A DNA stretch of 64,000 nucleotides from Sphingobacteriales bacterium (GCA_028288165.1 JAQBOG010000024.1:123321-187320); one strand, 5' to 3'; shown: positions 8,794 to 18,906, counted from the first letter of the stretch. The notes: generated from the sequence alone by a model not told the origin. Numbers and translations are program-made.

Positions 8794-9900
8794 TTATTTT
8801 ACCGATCTAAAGTCATGGTTTACCTCTATGTTTAATAGTGATTCATAAATCAGACGAATTACATTGTCAACGTCTTCTTTATGGATCATTTCAACAGTAG
8901 TGTGCATATATCTTAATGGTAAAGATATCAGTGCAGAAACTACGCCACTATTAGAATAAGCAAACGCATCTGTGTCTGTACCCGTTGATCGGGAAGATGC
9001 CTGGCGTTGAAATGGAATATTATTATCTTGAGCAGTTTTAATTAATAATTTGTTAAGATTAGTTTGAACGGCTGGTGCATATGAAACAACCGGACCTTTT
9101 CCGCAAGACAAATCTCCTTGAGTGATTTTGCTAATCATAGGAGTTTGAGTGTCATGGGTAACATCCGTTACAATAGCTAAATCTGGCTTAATATGATTAG
9201 CTATCATTTCTGCACCACGTAAACCGATTTCTTCTTGTACAGCATTTACAATGTATAATCCGAAAGGAAGGGTTTTGTTATTTTCTTTTAATAAACGAGC
9301 TACTTCTGCAATCATAAATCCACCAGCACGATTATCAAGTGCACGACCAACATAATATCTATCATTTAAGATCGTAAACTCATCCTCATAAGTAATTACA
9401 CAACCTACGTGTACACCTAAGCTTTCAACTTCTTCTTGTGAAGTGCAGCCACAATCAAGGAATATATTTTTTAATGTAGGAGCTTCTTCCTTTTCGCCGC
9501 TACGCGTATGAATCGCCGGCCATCCAAAAACTGCTTTTACTATGCCTTTGTCGGTGTGGATATTTACTCTTTTTGACGGTGCTATTTGGTGGTCTGAGCC
9601 ACCATTTCTGATCACATAAATAAGTCCTTCTTTGTTAATGTAGTTAACATACCATGAAATTTCATCTGCGTGGGCTTCAATTACAACTTTGTATGGAGCG
9701 TCAGGATTAATAACGGCTACAGCTGTACCATAATTGTCAACATAATGAGTGTCAGTATACGGTTTGATATATTCTAACCATAAGCGCTGACCTTCCCATT
9801 CGTAACCGGTAGGTGAGGCGTTATTGATGTATTTTTCAAAAAACTTTATGGAATTTTCAGTAACTATTGGGATATGTTTTTCTTCTTGGTCTGCTTTCAT
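8794..9900 (-). CDS. M42 family metallopeptidase (glutamyl aminopeptidase / FrvX-like)
   Basis: This is a cytosolic di-metal aminopeptidase, often a large oligomeric complex that trims peptides. The protein has 368 residues. The metal-binding and catalytic motifs are in place: EAHADEISW (first His and Asp), RALDNRAGG (bridging Asp), VQEEIGLRGAEM (catalytic and metal Glu pair), VTDVTHDT (Asp) and LRYMHTTVEMIHKED (last His). No signal peptide is present. It lies directly upstream of the S9-like gene on the same strand. The family was once labelled endoglucanase, which is a historical misnomer. Exact N-terminal residue preference cannot be read from sequence. Confidence 0.92.
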   Translation of the reverse strand: MKADQEEKHIPIVTENSIKFFEKYINNASPTGYEWEGQRLWLEYIKPYTDTHYVDNYGTAVAVINPDAPYKVVIEAHADEISWYVNYINKEGLIYVIRNGGSDHQIAPSKRVNIHTDKGIVKAVFGWPAIHTRSGEKEEAPTLKNIFLDCGCTSQEEVESLGVHVGCVITYEDEFTILNDRYYVGRALDNRAGGFMIAEVARLLKENNKTLPFGLYIVNAVQEEIGLRGAEMIANHIKPDLAIVTDVTHDTQTPMISKITQGDLSCGKGPVVSYAPAVQTNLNKLLIKTAQDNNIPFQRQASSRSTGTDTDAFAYSNSGVVSALISLPLRYMHTTVEMIHKEDVDNVIRLIYESLLNIEVNHDFRSVK

Positions 9901-10010
9901 TATTATTCTTGAATTATCTAAGGTTGTAAATTTAGATCATTAATTGTTTATAATGTAAATCAATGAGCATTATAAAACCATTAACATTACATGGAACATA
10001 TTTACTTTTA

Positions 10011-11552
10011 TTAAAGAGGGATATTGCCGTGTTTTTTTCGTGGATTATGCACTACTTTATTGGTTAGCATACTAAATGCTTTGATTAATTTATTTCGGGT
10101 TTCTGACGGTTCAATAACTTCGTCAACAAATCCACGTTCTGCCGCACGGTAAGGATTGGCAAATATATCTGAGTACTCTTTCTCCTTCTCAAGCCATTTG
10201 TCATTTGGATTTTCGGCTGATGAAATTTCTTTTTTAAAAATTATTTCTGCAGCCCCTTTAGCACCCATAACTGCAATTTCTGCACTTGGCCAAGCATAGT
10301 TCATGTCGGCACCAATGTGCTTCGAATTCATTACATCATATGCCCCACCATAAGCTTTACGAGTAATAACAGTTATTCTAGGCACGGTAGCTTCACAAAA
10401 TGCATATAATAGTTTTGCGCCATTGGTAATAATTGCATTCCATTCCTGATCAGTGCCAGGTAAAAAACCAGGTACATCTTCAAACACTAAAAGAGGTATG
10501 TTAAAGCAATCGCAAAAGCGTACAAAACGAGCACCTTTTGTGGAAGCATGAATATCTAAAACTCCGGCAAGAACCATTGGCTGATTGGCAACAATACCAA
10601 TACTTTTACCGGCAAGACGAGCAAAGCCCACTACTAAATTTTGCGCAAAGTCTTTATGTACTTCAAAAAACGAGTTTTCATCTAAAACTTCAGAGATGAT
10701 ATCCCTTATATCATAAGGTTGAGAATTGTTATCCGGCAGGAAATCATTTAAACGTGACTTGTTTGTAGTAGGGGATTGATAAGCTACGGCTGGCGTTTGT
10801 TCTTCGCAGTTCTGAGGAATATAGCTTAAAAGTTTCTTAACGTCATTTATAGCGGCTAATTCATTAGGACATGCAAAATGCGTAACTCCAGATTTTGTAG
10901 CATGCGCCGTGGCTCCTCCTAATTCTTCTGAAGTTACTTCTTCATGTGTTACTGTTTTAACCACGTTAGGGCCCGTTACAAACATGTAGGATGAGTTTTC
11001 TACCATCAATACAAAATCCGTAATAGCTGGAGAGTAAACCGCTCCGCCAGCACATGGCCCCATAATTACTGATAATTGGGGAATAACACCGGATGCCATC
11101 GTATTCCGATAAAATATATCCGCATATCCGCCCAGAGAAACTACGCCTTCTTGAATTCTTGCACCGCCCGAATCATTTAAACCAATAATTGGCGCACCGT
11201 TTTTTAGTGCTAAATCCATGATCTTGCAAATCTTTTCAGCATGCGTTTCAGAAAGCGAACCTCCAAACACCGTAAAGTCTTGAGCAAAAACATACACTAA
11301 GCGCTTATGAATTGTGCCATAGCCAGTAATTACACCGTCGCCAGGATATTGCTCTTTCTCCATCCCAAAATCTGTAGAACGATGGATAACAAGCATGCCT
11401 ATTTCTTCGAACGACCCTTCATCCAATAGGAAGTTTAAACGTTCGCGAGCAGTTAGTTTCTTCTTCGCATGCTGACTAGCAATTCGTTTCTCTCCGCCAC
11501 CGGCTAAAGCAGAAGCCTTTTTTTCATTTAAAAGATCGATTTTTTTGTTCAC
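10011..11552 (-). CDS. pccB: acyl-CoA carboxylase carboxyltransferase subunit (propionyl-CoA carboxylase beta-like)
   Basis: This subunit transfers CO2 from carboxybiotin to an acyl-CoA, probably propionyl-CoA, giving methylmalonyl-CoA. The protein has 513 residues and two crotonase-fold halves. The N-half has [38 protein letters not shown] and [19 protein letters not shown]. The C-half has [30 protein letters not shown] and [12 protein letters not shown]. The length and motifs fit PccB or the carboxyltransferase subunit of methylmalonyl-CoA decarboxylase. The biotin carboxylase and biotin carrier genes are not beside it here, so the partner and direction are uncertain. The transcription unit seems monocistronic. 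Confidence 0.9.
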   Translation of the reverse strand: MNKKIDLLNEKKASALAGGGEKRIASQHAKKKLTARERLNFLLDEGSFEEIGMLVIHRSTDFGMEKEQYPGDGVITGYGTIHKRLVYVFAQDFTVFGGSLSETHAEKICKIMDLALKNGAPIIGLNDSGGARIQEGVVSLGGYADIFYRNTMASGVIPQLSVIMGPCAGGAVYSPAITDFVLMVENSSYMFVTGPNVVKTVTHEEVTSEELGGATAHATKSGVTHFACPNELAAINDVKKLLSYIPQNCEEQTPAVAYQSPTTNKSRLNDFLPDNNSQPYDIRDIISEVLDENSFFEVHKDFAQNLVVGFARLAGKSIGIVANQPMVLAGVLDIHASTKGARFVRFCDCFNIPLLVFEDVPGFLPGTDQEWNAIITNGAKLLYAFCEATVPRITVITRKAYGGAYDVMNSKHIGADMNYAWPSAEIAVMGAKGAAEIIFKKEISSAENPNDKWLEKEKEYSDIFANPYRAAERGFVDEVIEPSETRNKLIKAFSMLTNKVVHNPRKKHGNIPL

Positions 11553-11688
11553 ACTTAACCAGTTTATAAGATGTATTTATTGCGATATATAGAATGACTC
11601 AACTAAATGTAATATGAATTATAGCTTGCTAAAATTGATTATAAAACTTATAAATGTGAATTCTATTATGATTTTAAAGATTAGTTTT

Positions 11689-11771
11689 GGGCGTTCGGGC
11701 GGGCTTTCCGTTCCAATCTTTTTGCCCGAAGGGAAAAGGGCAAAAAGGATTTTCACTGCAATCCCTAACGC
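11689..11771 (+). repeat. dispersed structured intergenic repeat, copy A
   Basis: This is one of three related copies in the window. It begins GGGCGT and contains GGGCTTTCCG followed shortly by CAATC. A perfect 10-bp stem CTTTTTGCCC / GGGCAAAAAG (11718-11727 and 11738-11747) sits in the middle, and it ends CAATCCCTAACGC. Copies B (49332-49427) and C (60009-60100) lie in the opposite orientation with the same conserved ends and a different variable hairpin. An ATG-started reading frame across this copy is spurious. The rest of the 350-bp gap 11553-11902 shows no gene. Confidence 0.75.
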
Positions 11772-11902
11772 GAAAACCTAGCAAACTTTATAAAAACATT
11801 CATAAAACATCTTTCCCAATCCTAATCATATATTGCCGAATTGTGTTCAGGTACTCTAATTATGTGAAAATGGAAAATTACGTACAATTACAGGTATTCC
11901 CT

Positions 11903-13537
11903 TTAATCATTCTGTAAAAATGGATATGGATAATCGGTTGGCGGATTAAAGGTTTCTTTGATAACTCGCGGAGAAACCCATCTCAAAAGATTAATCATTG
12001 AACCGGCTTTATCATTTGTTCCAGAACCTCTTGCCCCGCCAAAAGGTTGTTGGCCAACAACTGCACCGGTACACTTATCGTTTATATAAAAGTTGCCAGC
12101 AGAATTTCTCAACGCGTACGAAGCTTTTTCAATTGCATACCTGTCTTGAGCTAAAATGGCTCCGGTTAAGGCATAAATGGAAGTTGTATCTATCAACTTT
12201 AAGGTTTCTTCAAAAGCATTATCCTCAAAAACGTACACTGTTAAAACTGGTCCGAATAATTCCTCACACATGGTAACATATAATGGGTCGGTTGTTAAAA
12301 TAATTGTTGGTTCAATAAAATATCCAGAAGACTTATCATAATTGCCACCAGCAATGATTTCTAAGCTGGGATCGTTTTTAGCACCATCAATGTACTTAGC
12401 CAATTTGTCAAATGATTTTTCATCAATAACCGCATTAATGAAGTTGCTAAAATCTTCTACCGGGCCTACTTTGATGCTTTTTAGTGCTTCCTGAATCAGA
12501 TTTTTTATTTGTGGCCAAACGGATTTGGAAATATAAACTCGGGAAGCTGCCGAACACTTTTGACCTTGATATTCAAATGCGCCTCTTACTATTGCTGTGG
12601 CAGATGCTTTTACATCCGCGGAAGCGTGAACCACTATAAAATCTTTACCGCCAGTTTCGCCAACTATACGCGGGTAGCTTTTATATTTATGGATGTTATT
12701 TCCAATTGTTTTCCAAATTTCCTGAAAAACTGAAGTAGAACCTGTGAAATGAATGCCTGCAAAATCCGGATGATTAAATACAACATCGCCAACATCAGGG
12801 CCAAATGCATAAATCAAATTAATTACACCGTCAGGAAGACCAGCTTCTTTGAAAACTTCCATTAGTACATGTGCAGAATATATTTGGGTATTAGCAGGTT
12901 TCCAAACCACTACATTACCCATCAAAGCAACAGATGTGGGTAAATTTCCAGCAATGGCCGTAAAATTAAATGGCGTTAATGCGAAAACAAATCCTTCAAG
13001 CGGTCGGTGTTCAATTCTATTCCAGCTGCCATTTGGTGAAACTGGAGGTTGCTGCTGGTAAATTTCTGACATGTACTTTACGTTAAAACGCAGAAAGTCT
13101 ATCAACTCACAAGCAGCATCAATTTCTGCTTGATAGGCATTTTTTGATTGGCCTAGCATGGTAGCAGCATTCAATTTATAGCGGTAAGGGCCGGCTATTA
13201 AATCTGCAGCCTTCAAAAATATAGCTGCCCGATGTTCCCATGATAGCAATTCCCAACTGCTTTTTGCTTTCAATGCGGCATTTATGGCTTCGGTTACATG
13301 AGTTTTATCTCCATCATGATAATAACCTAATATATGTTTATGATTATGGGGAGGTTTAATAGCTACTTTATTTTCAGTACGGATTTGTTGGCCGTTTATT
13401 ATCATCGGGATATCTGCCTCTTCGCTCAAAGCTTGTTTAAGAGCATCTTTTAAAAGCTTACGTTCAGTAGAGCCAGGAGCATAATTTAAAACAGTTTCAT
13501 TTATTGGAGTGGGAACATTAAAAAAACCTTTTATCAT
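11903..13537 (-). CDS. pruA: L-glutamate gamma-semialdehyde (1-pyrroline-5-carboxylate) dehydrogenase
   Basis: This enzyme oxidises glutamate semialdehyde to glutamate with NAD+, the second step of proline catabolism. The protein has 544 residues from the chosen start. It begins MIKGFFNVPTPINETVLNYA, the N-terminus typical of the Bacteroidota enzyme; a longer frame from 13591 adds 18 atypical residues. The aldehyde dehydrogenase motifs are complete: FNFTAIAGNLPTSVALMGN (cofactor site), VGETGGKDF (catalytic Glu) and YQGQKCSAASR (catalytic Cys). C-terminal GQQPFGGARGSGTNDKAG is also family-typical. No proline dehydrogenase gene is adjacent, so this is not the fused PutA form. Confidence 0.93.
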   Translation of the reverse strand: MIKGFFNVPTPINETVLNYAPGSTERKLLKDALKQALSEEADIPMIINGQQIRTENKVAIKPPHNHKHILGYYHDGDKTHVTEAINAALKAKSSWELLSWEHRAAIFLKAADLIAGPYRYKLNAATMLGQSKNAYQAEIDAACELIDFLRFNVKYMSEIYQQQPPVSPNGSWNRIEHRPLEGFVFALTPFNFTAIAGNLPTSVALMGNVVVWKPANTQIYSAHVLMEVFKEAGLPDGVINLIYAFGPDVGDVVFNHPDFAGIHFTGSTSVFQEIWKTIGNNIHKYKSYPRIVGETGGKDFIVVHASADVKASATAIVRGAFEYQGQKCSAASRVYISKSVWPQIKNLIQEALKSIKVGPVEDFSNFINAVIDEKSFDKLAKYIDGAKNDPSLEIIAGGNYDKSSGYFIEPTIILTTDPLYVTMCEELFGPVLTVYVFEDNAFEETLKLIDTTSIYALTGAILAQDRYAIEKASYALRNSAGNFYINDKCTGAVVGQQPFGGARGSGTNDKAGSMINLLRWVSPRVIKETFNPPTDYPYPFLQND

Positions 13538-13671
13538 GGGTTGGAATTTTGTAATAGTAAATATAAGAATTTGATATTCTTCCTTAATCAAAAGGTTAAG
13601 GTAGGTGGTTATTTTAAATAAGAATGATGAAACGGTAAACTCAAATTATCTGCCAGATAAAATCAAAGTTG

Positions 13672-13679
13672 TATTTTTG
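13672..13679 (+). promoter_or_regulatory. TAnnTTTG-type -7 element before lpxK
   Basis: TATTTTTG matches the Bacteroidota housekeeping -7 consensus TAnnTTTG exactly. The ATG of lpxK is 17 bp downstream, giving a leader of about 13 nt. A clear -33 TTTG at the preferred distance was not found, so the call rests on the -7 box and its position. Confidence 0.5.
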
Positions 13680-13695
13680 GAAATATTTAAACTGA

Positions 13696-14784
13696 ATGTT
13701 TTTAGTCCGATCCTTATTATTCCCATTTTCTTTCATTTACGGCTTGGTAGTAATTTTACGTAACTGCGCTTACGATATCGAATTATTTAGGTCTAGAAAG
13801 TTTAAGATTCCCGTAATATCCATTGGAAATTTAACTGTTGGAGGAGCTGGCAAAACTCCAATGACAGAATATTTGGTAAACTTATTGAAAAACGAATTCG
13901 ATTTGGCAACATTGAGTAGGGGTTATGGACGAAAAACCAAAGGATTTATAGTTGTTACTGCTAATTCTACAAGTATTGAAGTAGGAGATGAGCCCAGACA
14001 GTTTAAACAAAAATTCCCCGATGTTACAGTTTCAGTTTGTGAAGATAGATGCGAGGGAATTAAGCGTTTAAGTTATGAAAACGAATTAATTATACTTGAT
14101 GATGCCTATCAGCATCGAGCCGTTAAACCAGGCTTAAGTTTATTGCTTTATGATTATACGCAAATGTTTAGATGGCAATGGTTTTTGCCTACCGGGAATT
14201 TAAGGGAACCACTTTACGGACGTAAAAGAGCACAGGTGATTGTCGTGTCAAAAACACCTTGTCGTATTGATGAGCTTCAAAAGCAGAAAATTTTAAAGAA
14301 AATCAACCCGTATCCGCATCAAAAAGTTTTTTTTTCATGCTTTAATTATAAATCACTCATCTCAATTAACCATCCTCTTAGAATAAGAAAAATAGATTCG
14401 ATCAGCTCAAACACGAAAGTTTTGTTATTAACCGGGATTGCTAATCCAAAACCTTTGCTGCAGGAACTGAATAAGTATACTCAGCTTATTGAACATCATA
14501 AGTATCCGGATCATCATAATTTCAGTGAAAAAAATATCATTAAACTTGTTAGTGATTTTCGGGGTTATACAAATGAAGATAAATTAGTTATCACCACAGA
14601 AAAAGATTTACAACGGTTAAAAACAAGAGCAATTAAAGACCTTATAGAAGGTATTGATATATATTATTTACCTGTTGAAGTTAAAATTCACGAGCCCGAC
14701 GAAGATCGTTTCATAGAATTGATAAAAGATTATGCTACAAAATATACTACAGACTACCGAATACATAAAAAGAAAAATTGGTGA
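13696..14784 (+). CDS. lpxK: tetraacyldisaccharide 4'-kinase
   Basis: LpxK phosphorylates the 4' position of the lipid A disaccharide at the inner face of the cytoplasmic membrane. The protein has 362 residues. An N-terminal hydrophobic segment (about 3-25) is followed by the P-loop region SIGNLTVGGAGKTPMTEYL. LSRGYGRKTKGF, GDEPRQF, VCEDRCEGI and ILDDAYQHRAVKPGL are the conserved family blocks; the Asp-Asp-x-x-x-Gln-His stretch is catalytic. The 3' end overlaps the next gene by 53 nt in another frame. The conserved core ends well before the overlap, so the last residues (YRIHKKKNW) are probably tolerant to this. It is the first gene of a three-gene overlapping operon. Confidence 0.95.
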   Translation: MFLVRSLLFPFSFIYGLVVILRNCAYDIELFRSRKFKIPVISIGNLTVGGAGKTPMTEYLVNLLKNEFDLATLSRGYGRKTKGFIVVTANSTSIEVGDEPRQFKQKFPDVTVSVCEDRCEGIKRLSYENELIILDDAYQHRAVKPGLSLLLYDYTQMFRWQWFLPTGNLREPLYGRKRAQVIVVSKTPCRIDELQKQKILKKINPYPHQKVFFSCFNYKSLISINHPLRIRKIDSISSNTKVLLLTGIANPKPLLQELNKYTQLIEHHKYPDHHNFSEKNIIKLVSDFRGYTNEDKLVITTEKDLQRLKTRAIKDLIEGIDIYYLPVEVKIHEPDEDRFIELIKDYATKYTTDYRIHKKKNW

Positions 14785-15550
14785 TTTTGAACCAGAAGTA
14801 GGGATAATACTTGGTACTGGCTTAGGTGGCTTGGTTAGTGAAATTGATGTTCATTTTAAATTAATGTATTCCAATATTCCTAATTTCCCGATTTCTACTT
14901 TAGAATTCCATTCCGGGAAACTTATATTCGGTATGTTGAGTGGTAAAAAGGTGGTTGCGATGCAAGGCCGGTTGCATTATTATGAAGGCTATGATATGAA
15001 GCAAATCACATTCCCGGTAAGGGTGATGAAGACACTTGGTATTAAAAATTTGTTTGTCTCCAATGCAAGCGGATCCTTAAATCCGGAATTTAAGAAAGGT
15101 GATCTCTTAATTATTGATGATCATATCAATCTCTTACCAGACAATCCGTTAAGAGGCAGAAATGCAGATTCCCTTGGCCCTCGTTTTCCGGATATGAGTA
15201 ATCCGTATAATAAAGAAATGATTCGTTCTGGCTTAGAAATAGCTGAAAGGAATAACATTACTTGCCATAAGGGCGTTTATGTGTCTGTAAGTGGCCCAAA
15301 TCTTGAAACTAAAGCAGAGTATAAATATTTAAGAATTATTGGTGGTGATGCCGTCGGGATGAGTACTGTTCCAGAAGTTATAGTGGCAAACCATATGGGT
15401 ATTCCGGTATTTGCTATTTCTGTATTAACTGATGAAGGATTTCCTGACGTATTAGAGCCTGTATCTTTAGAAGAGATAATAAAAATTGCCACCGAAGCTG
15501 AACCTAGTCTCACTTTAATTTTGAAAGAATTAATTACACTACTTCCATGA
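14732..15550 (+). CDS. purine nucleoside phosphorylase (trimeric PNP type)
   Basis: This enzyme cleaves purine nucleosides with phosphate to base and ribose-1-phosphate, for purine salvage. The protein has 272 residues. GIILGTGLGGLVSEI carries the phosphate-binding Gly-rich start. AMQGRLHYYEGYDMKQITFP, NASGSLNPEF, SVSGPNLETKAEYK and GGDAVGMSTVPEVIVANHMG are characteristic of the trimeric MTAP/PNP family, and the VLTDEG region lines the base site. The start at 14732 lies inside lpxK, a 53-nt overlap. The first 20 residues look like genuine family sequence and no later in-frame ATG would preserve them. It overlaps the porin gene by 4 nt (ATGA). Confidence 0.93.
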   Translation: MLQNILQTTEYIKRKIGDFEPEVGIILGTGLGGLVSEIDVHFKLMYSNIPNFPISTLEFHSGKLIFGMLSGKKVVAMQGRLHYYEGYDMKQITFPVRVMKTLGIKNLFVSNASGSLNPEFKKGDLLIIDDHINLLPDNPLRGRNADSLGPRFPDMSNPYNKEMIRSGLEIAERNNITCHKGVYVSVSGPNLETKAEYKYLRIIGGDAVGMSTVPEVIVANHMGIPVFAISVLTDEGFPDVLEPVSLEEIIKIATEAEPSLTLILKELITLLP

Positions 15551-17544
15551 TAAAAAGCTTCGTTGTTAGCTTGTGCGTCTTTTTGTTGATTAATCTGAAT
15601 GACGTATCAGGGCAGGTAAAAGGTTCTCAAAAAAAAGAAGGAGCGGAGTTGGATTCTCTTCGAAAAATTGAAGAATCTTTTGAAGATTCAGTGATTTTTG
15701 ATGCTAAATACATAAGATACACCAATCTTGATTTGTTGTCTGATAGCACGCAAACTATCCCATTAGACACCTCTTCATACAATTTTCAGATCTATAGCCC
15801 AATTTATCAACCCCAATCACCAACTATTAATTTGGGTAGTACAGGCTTGGCTTATCGCGATTTGTTATTCAACCCAAGGAAGACAATTGGTTTTGATGCT
15901 GGTTTTCATTCACTGGATGCCTATCTGTTAAAACCAAGTGATGTAAGATATTATCGAGCCCGCACTCCGTTTACCGAATTGTATTACATGAACGGAACGC
16001 TTAAAGAGCAAGTGTTAAAAGTTATCCATTCACAAAACATAATGCCAAATTGGAATTTTGGAGCGAATTATAATCGGATTGTTGGTGATGGGTTTTATAA
16101 AAATCAACATGCAGACCATTTAAATGCGGCCATTTTTACATGGTATGAATCTAAATCGAAACGCTACAATTTGCTTTCAAACGCAGTTTTTAATACCATA
16201 AAAGCGGCGGAAAATGGTTCAGTAGTTAATGATAGTGTATTCACTAAGCCTGGTGATTTTGGTTTAGGTTCTGAACCGGTAAAATTAATAGGAACAGGAT
16301 CCAATAGACCACAACAAACGTGGCGAAGTAACTCTTTTTTCATAAAGCAGTTTTATTATCTAGGGAGGGTTGACACTTTAGCGAAAAGCACTTCGGGAAG
16401 CATTTTACCAACCCAGCGTGTATCTCATTCGTTAACTTACACTTCAAGCAGGTATAAATTTTATAGAAATGAACCAGATCTGAACAATGTTTTTCCGGTT
16501 TTAAAAGATTCTGTACTTACGAATGACTCGACTCAAGTAAAAAATTTGAGAAACGAATTTGGATATAGCTTCTATTTGAGAGGTAAGGCTTTGAGTTTTA
16601 TAAAAAATGAACTTAAACTAGATTTAGCACTGCAGCATGATCTATACATTTACAGGCAAACGAATGATCTTAAGCCTGCCGATGCTTATAAAGCAACTTT
16701 TCAGAATATAACCTTAAAAGCTGGGCTGGGTTATCGGTTCAGCGACCGGATAAATATTGAAGGGGATTTACAACAAATTGCTCAAGGCAGAAATGCTGGA
16801 GATTTTTTATATGATGCCAAAACTTATTTCCTGTTAAGTAAATCTGTTGGACGTATAATATTGGGTGCGTATTTACAAAATAAATCGCCAGAACAGCTGT
16901 ATGAACGGAGTGATTACCAGTTAAATAGATGGAGAAAGGCTTTTGATAGAACTAAGTTAAGTAATTTGTCGTTTTTGTATGAGAATCCTAAGTTTAGACT
17001 TACTGCCAAAGGAGAATATTTCCTAATTAGTAATTACCTATATTTTGCAGAAACTGCAAAACCAATGGAGATCGAACCCATCCAGACAGGTACAAACATT
17101 AATCTAATCAAGATTAGTGTTGGTGAACACTTCAAGTTTAAAAAGTTTAATTGGGAAGCGTACATTGTATACCAAAAAACAGATTTTGCAAATATTCTTA
17201 GAACTCCGGAAGTATACTCATTTAATAGCATTTACCTTAATACAAATATATTCAAGGTATTACATGCAAGTTTAGGGTTTGATGTTAGGTATAATACGCC
17301 GTTTACCTCTCCAGCCTACGCCATAAATGTAAGCCAATTTTATAACGATAATGAAGCTGTTGAATTTCCCACTTATCCAATTGTAGATGTATGGGTAAGA
17401 GCTAATCTAAAAAGATCGAATCTTTTTATTAAATATGATTATGCCAATAAAGGATTGCAGTCTAATGGATTTTATACTGTAAATCGTTATCCGATGTTTA
17501 ACTCCTTATTAAAGTTTGGTGTGAGTTGGAATTTTTACAATTAA
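15547..17544 (+). CDS. putative outer-membrane porin (Porin_10-like)
   Basis: The protein has 665 residues with an N-terminal signal peptide (about 1-22, ending VSGQ). After a polar segment, most of it is made of alternating strands rich in aromatic residues (for example NWNFGANYNRIVGDGFYKNQ, KFNWEAYIVYQKTDF), and it ends in VSWNFYN with an aromatic near the C-terminus, as outer-membrane barrels do. It resembles the large uncharacterised porin family of Bacteroidota. It is translationally coupled to the PNP gene through an ATGA overlap. The pairing with nucleoside phosphorylase may hint at nucleoside passage, but that is only a guess from order. Confidence 0.75.
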   Translation: MIKSFVVSLCVFLLINLNDVSGQVKGSQKKEGAELDSLRKIEESFEDSVIFDAKYIRYTNLDLLSDSTQTIPLDTSSYNFQIYSPIYQPQSPTINLGSTGLAYRDLLFNPRKTIGFDAGFHSLDAYLLKPSDVRYYRARTPFTELYYMNGTLKEQVLKVIHSQNIMPNWNFGANYNRIVGDGFYKNQHADHLNAAIFTWYESKSKRYNLLSNAVFNTIKAAENGSVVNDSVFTKPGDFGLGSEPVKLIGTGSNRPQQTWRSNSFFIKQFYYLGRVDTLAKSTSGSILPTQRVSHSLTYTSSRYKFYRNEPDLNNVFPVLKDSVLTNDSTQVKNLRNEFGYSFYLRGKALSFIKNELKLDLALQHDLYIYRQTNDLKPADAYKATFQNITLKAGLGYRFSDRINIEGDLQQIAQGRNAGDFLYDAKTYFLLSKSVGRIILGAYLQNKSPEQLYERSDYQLNRWRKAFDRTKLSNLSFLYENPKFRLTAKGEYFLISNYLYFAETAKPMEIEPIQTGTNINLIKISVGEHFKFKKFNWEAYIVYQKTDFANILRTPEVYSFNSIYLNTNIFKVLHASLGFDVRYNTPFTSPAYAINVSQFYNDNEAVEFPTYPIVDVWVRANLKRSNLFIKYDYANKGLQSNGFYTVNRYPMFNSLLKFGVSWNFYN

Positions 17545-17649
17545 ATTTAGGCTTTTTAATATATCTGGTTTTAACCTTCTTGTTTGGATATCTTTAAACG
17601 TCATCCAACGGCTGATAAACAAGTTAAAGCAACGAATTTTTGATAGAAA

Positions 17650-18906
17650 TCAGGTTTTTTGCTTCTTCTTTTTTGCGGCTGGAAACAGAACATTGTTTAA
17701 TATCAACCGATATCCAGGTGAATCCGGATGTAGGCTCAAATCAGTAGGAGGGTCACCAACTGCATGTTGATAATCTTCTGGGTCGTGGCCACCATAAAAG
17801 GTCCATTGGCCTTTCCCAAAATCGCCATGGATATAGCGAGCCTCATTGGATGCCTTCGTGTCACCCAAAATCAATACATCCGGCTTAATAAATTCTTTAC
17901 GGAAGGCTGTTGTTTGTCCCATAAAGCCTTTTATAACTTTGTCGTGGTTTTGAGTTAACATCGTCGGAACGATATCCCACTTCGCTGAAAAATCAAATAA
18001 TGTAAAAAAGTCACTTGTTTTCTCAACCATGCGTGTAGGGGTTGCATCTATATTTGAAAATTCGTAATTGCTTGGATTTAAATCAAGTTTGAAGTTTTGA
18101 AAGGCAAACGTTTTTGAATAATCAAGTCGCTGATTTGCTTTGGCGTCTGCACCATCTCCATCAAACATGCTTTCACAAATATCAATTCCGTCTGCCGCGA
18201 GCGCTAAATCAAAAGTTTCAGGTCCGGAGCACATGGCAAACATAAAACCCCCACCAGAGCAAAACTCGCGAATGCTTTTAGCAACGGCTAACTTCATTTG
18301 AGAAACCTTCTTGAAACCATTTCGCTTGGCAGTAGCCTCTTGTAATCGAACATCTTCTATATACCAGCTCGCATTCCTAAAAGCGCTCCAAAACCGTCCG
18401 TATTGGCCTGTAAAATCTTCATGGTGTAAGTGTAACCAATCGTACTTAGGTAAATCACCTTTTAAAACCTCATCGTCGTACAAAATATCGTAAGGTATTT
18501 CTGCATAAGTTAAAACCATTGTTACAGCATCATCCCATGGAAGCTTATTTTTAGGTGAGTATACCGCAATTTTTGGAACTTTTTCAAGTTTAACAAGCTC
18601 CATGTTTACTGATGGATTTGTTATTTCGGTTAGAATAGCATTCACTTTTGCATCTGCAATCACTTCATAGGATACTCCCCTCACTTTACACTCTTTTTCC
18701 AGAGGTGATGAATATTTAATCAAGAAACTACCACCGCGGTAATTTAAAAGCCAATCAGCCTCCTGTCCGCTTTGTAACGTCCAAAAGGTTATGCCATATG
18801 CCTTCAGGTGGTTTTTCTGATCCTCGTCCATTGGGATAAGTATAGAAGCTGATTTGCACAATAACGTGCTCAACATGAACAGAATAAATAGAAGGGGTTT
18901 TAACAT
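17650..18906 (-). CDS. exported GATase-like protein (of the group often labelled asparagine synthetase B in Bacteroidota)
   Basis: The protein has 418 residues with a signal peptide (about 1-20). The sequence has a Rossmann-like segment around KIAVYSPKNKLPWDDAVTMV and DWLHLHHEDFTGQYGRFW. FCSGGGFMFAMCSGPETFDL follows, whose small-residue-flanked Cys recalls a class-I glutamine-amidotransferase-like fold. GKGQWTFYGGHDPEDYQH lies near the C-terminus. Neither the N-terminal Cys nucleophile nor the ATP-pyrophosphatase SGGLDS motif of true asparagine synthetase B is present. The signal peptide also argues against that cytosolic function, so I name it only by family likeness. It is monocistronic and divergent from the cyclophilin gene. 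Confidence 0.65.
   Translation of the reverse strand: MLKPLLFILFMLSTLLCKSASILIPMDEDQKNHLKAYGITFWTLQSGQEADWLLNYRGGSFLIKYSSPLEKECKVRGVSYEVIADAKVNAILTEITNPSVNMELVKLEKVPKIAVYSPKNKLPWDDAVTMVLTYAEIPYDILYDDEVLKGDLPKYDWLHLHHEDFTGQYGRFWSAFRNASWYIEDVRLQEATAKRNGFKKVSQMKLAVAKSIREFCSGGGFMFAMCSGPETFDLALAADGIDICESMFDGDGADAKANQRLDYSKTFAFQNFKLDLNPSNYEFSNIDATPTRMVEKTSDFFTLFDFSAKWDIVPTMLTQNHDKVIKGFMGQTTAFRKEFIKPDVLILGDTKASNEARYIHGDFGKGQWTFYGGHDPEDYQHAVGDPPTDLSLHPDSPGYRLILNNVLFPAAKKKKQKT

Noticed and set aside
11687..11917. 76-codon frame over dispersed repeat copy A
   Set aside because: The frame follows the repeat sequence and has no protein-like conservation; it ends inside the neighbouring gene's 3' end.
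15277..15513. 78-codon minus-strand frame within the nucleoside phosphorylase gene
   Set aside because: It lies entirely inside a well-supported gene on the opposite strand.
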